Source of the DNA: Tridacna crocea | Lineage: Eukaryota > Mollusca > Bivalvia > Cardiida > Cardiidae | Length of the DNA stretch: 64,000 nucleotides | Assembly: GCA_943736015.1 (NCBI GenBank) | Contig: OX031069.1 | Location: 40,892,728-40,956,727 of the forward strand | Reading direction: 5' to 3' | Shown here: in pieces, positions 63,520-64,000 of the stretch | Layout: every line of letters begins with the position of its first letter | Position numbering within the stretch: position 1 is the stretch's first letter | Translations under genes and position numbers: made by a program | Notes under the pieces: generated by a model | What the model was told of the DNA's origin: nothing | The model's input: the letters and a program-made list of their open reading frames with translations, nothing else | The model's database searches: none

Positions 63520-63635
63520 ATGCAAGTTTGTTAAAATTGTTTTCATGATATATAGAATTAGACCTGAAGTGGGTCATGTTCTGTCAAAAGGCTCAGGTGA
63601 GCAACTTCATGGCCATCATGGCCCCCTTGTCTTCT
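63520..63635 (+). repeat. TTTTAGCTCACC-type element, 3' end
   Basis: GCTCAGGTGAGCAACTTCAT then GGCCATCATGGCCCCCTTGT. Confidence 0.65.
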
Positions 63636-64000
63636 TTTCTCTAAATATTTATGGGTAAAGGATGTTTCAAACAAGTGAACCAATGGGTCATTTGATAAAT
63701 AGTTAACTCTTTCCTAGCCATCAGGTCTGCATATACAGGTCTAACTGAAGGCTGTCAAAATGAAATGCACTAGCAGATGACAGAACAAATATACTGAAGT
63801 AGAGATTTTGTCTTTTAATTCAAAACTTTCAGAATGGTAAGATGCGAACCAATTGCAATCTTCCCCCCCCCCCCCAAACACACAAAAATGCTCTCTTTAC
63901 TCACTTTAGCTTGTAAACATTTGAATTGTTCACTAAAGTCTTTTATGGAATCGGCTGTCTTTGTCGTGATATTTTGATATAGATTTAAATCCTTTCTAAA

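Larger units (their letters stand above)
60103..64000. other. Region 5' of the METTL24-like gene
   Basis: No gene I can support. Contains repeat fragments (60117-60440, 61428-61540), a clustered 15-bp motif (61619-61700), a poly-T run near 62480-62503, a TTAA element (62693-62900), a TTTAGCTCACC-type 3' end (63520-63635) and a poly-C run near 63864-63876. A 74-codon open frame at 63127-63351 resembles nothing I know. Confidence 0.5.

Overview
The window looks like nuclear DNA of an animal, most probably a bivalve mollusc. The reasons are two spliced genes with GT-AG introns, very repeat-rich AT-biased introns, and dispersed repeats of molluscan type (elements opening TTTTAGCTCACC and closing GGGCCATC..GGCCCTCTTGT, and tRNA-derived SINEs). 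The species is an inference. I see no bacterial or viral gene.

Gene 1 (+ strand, 276-38514) is the 3' two thirds of MED24, the Mediator tail subunit. Sixteen exons can be placed with consistent splice phases and give the last 761 residues up to a TAG stop at 38512-38514; the 5' exons lie outside the window. Gene 2 (- strand, 60102 down to 45459) is a complete six-exon gene for a 299-residue METTL24-like (FkbM-type) methyltransferase with an N-terminal signal anchor. The two genes converge. The 38.6-45.4 kb interval between them holds only repeats.

Introns and intergenic DNA are filled with transposon debris. The dominant component is a swarm of small TTAA-bounded fold-back elements (about 54 near full length plus about 25 fragments found by eye). 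They are 229 bp from TTAA to TTAA, and each carries a near-perfect 67-bp palindrome whose centre lies 88 bp from one end. Several sequence-divergent subfamilies (A, C, B, J) share exactly this geometry, and differences between subfamilies inside the palindrome are mirrored on both arms. Copies are chained end to end through shared TTAA sites, and one is nested inside another with a TTAA duplication. They suggest non-autonomous piggyBac-like elements, but no transposase is present in the window.

Other mobile DNA includes two families of long-TIR elements with 9-bp target duplications (9879-10137, 58920-59177, 16194-16710; Mutator-like), two tRNA-derived SINEs (one with a perfect 13-bp target duplication), and tandem-array elements with units of about 150-166 bp (30440-31863, 32749-33905, 34559-35380, 43940-45352). 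There is also a 10-copy 48-bp minisatellite (13553-14032), a tandem pair of fold-back elements (48550-49391) and many long hairpins. The swarm is dense in 1-42 kb (MED24 introns and the adjacent spacer) and sparse from 46 to 64 kb.
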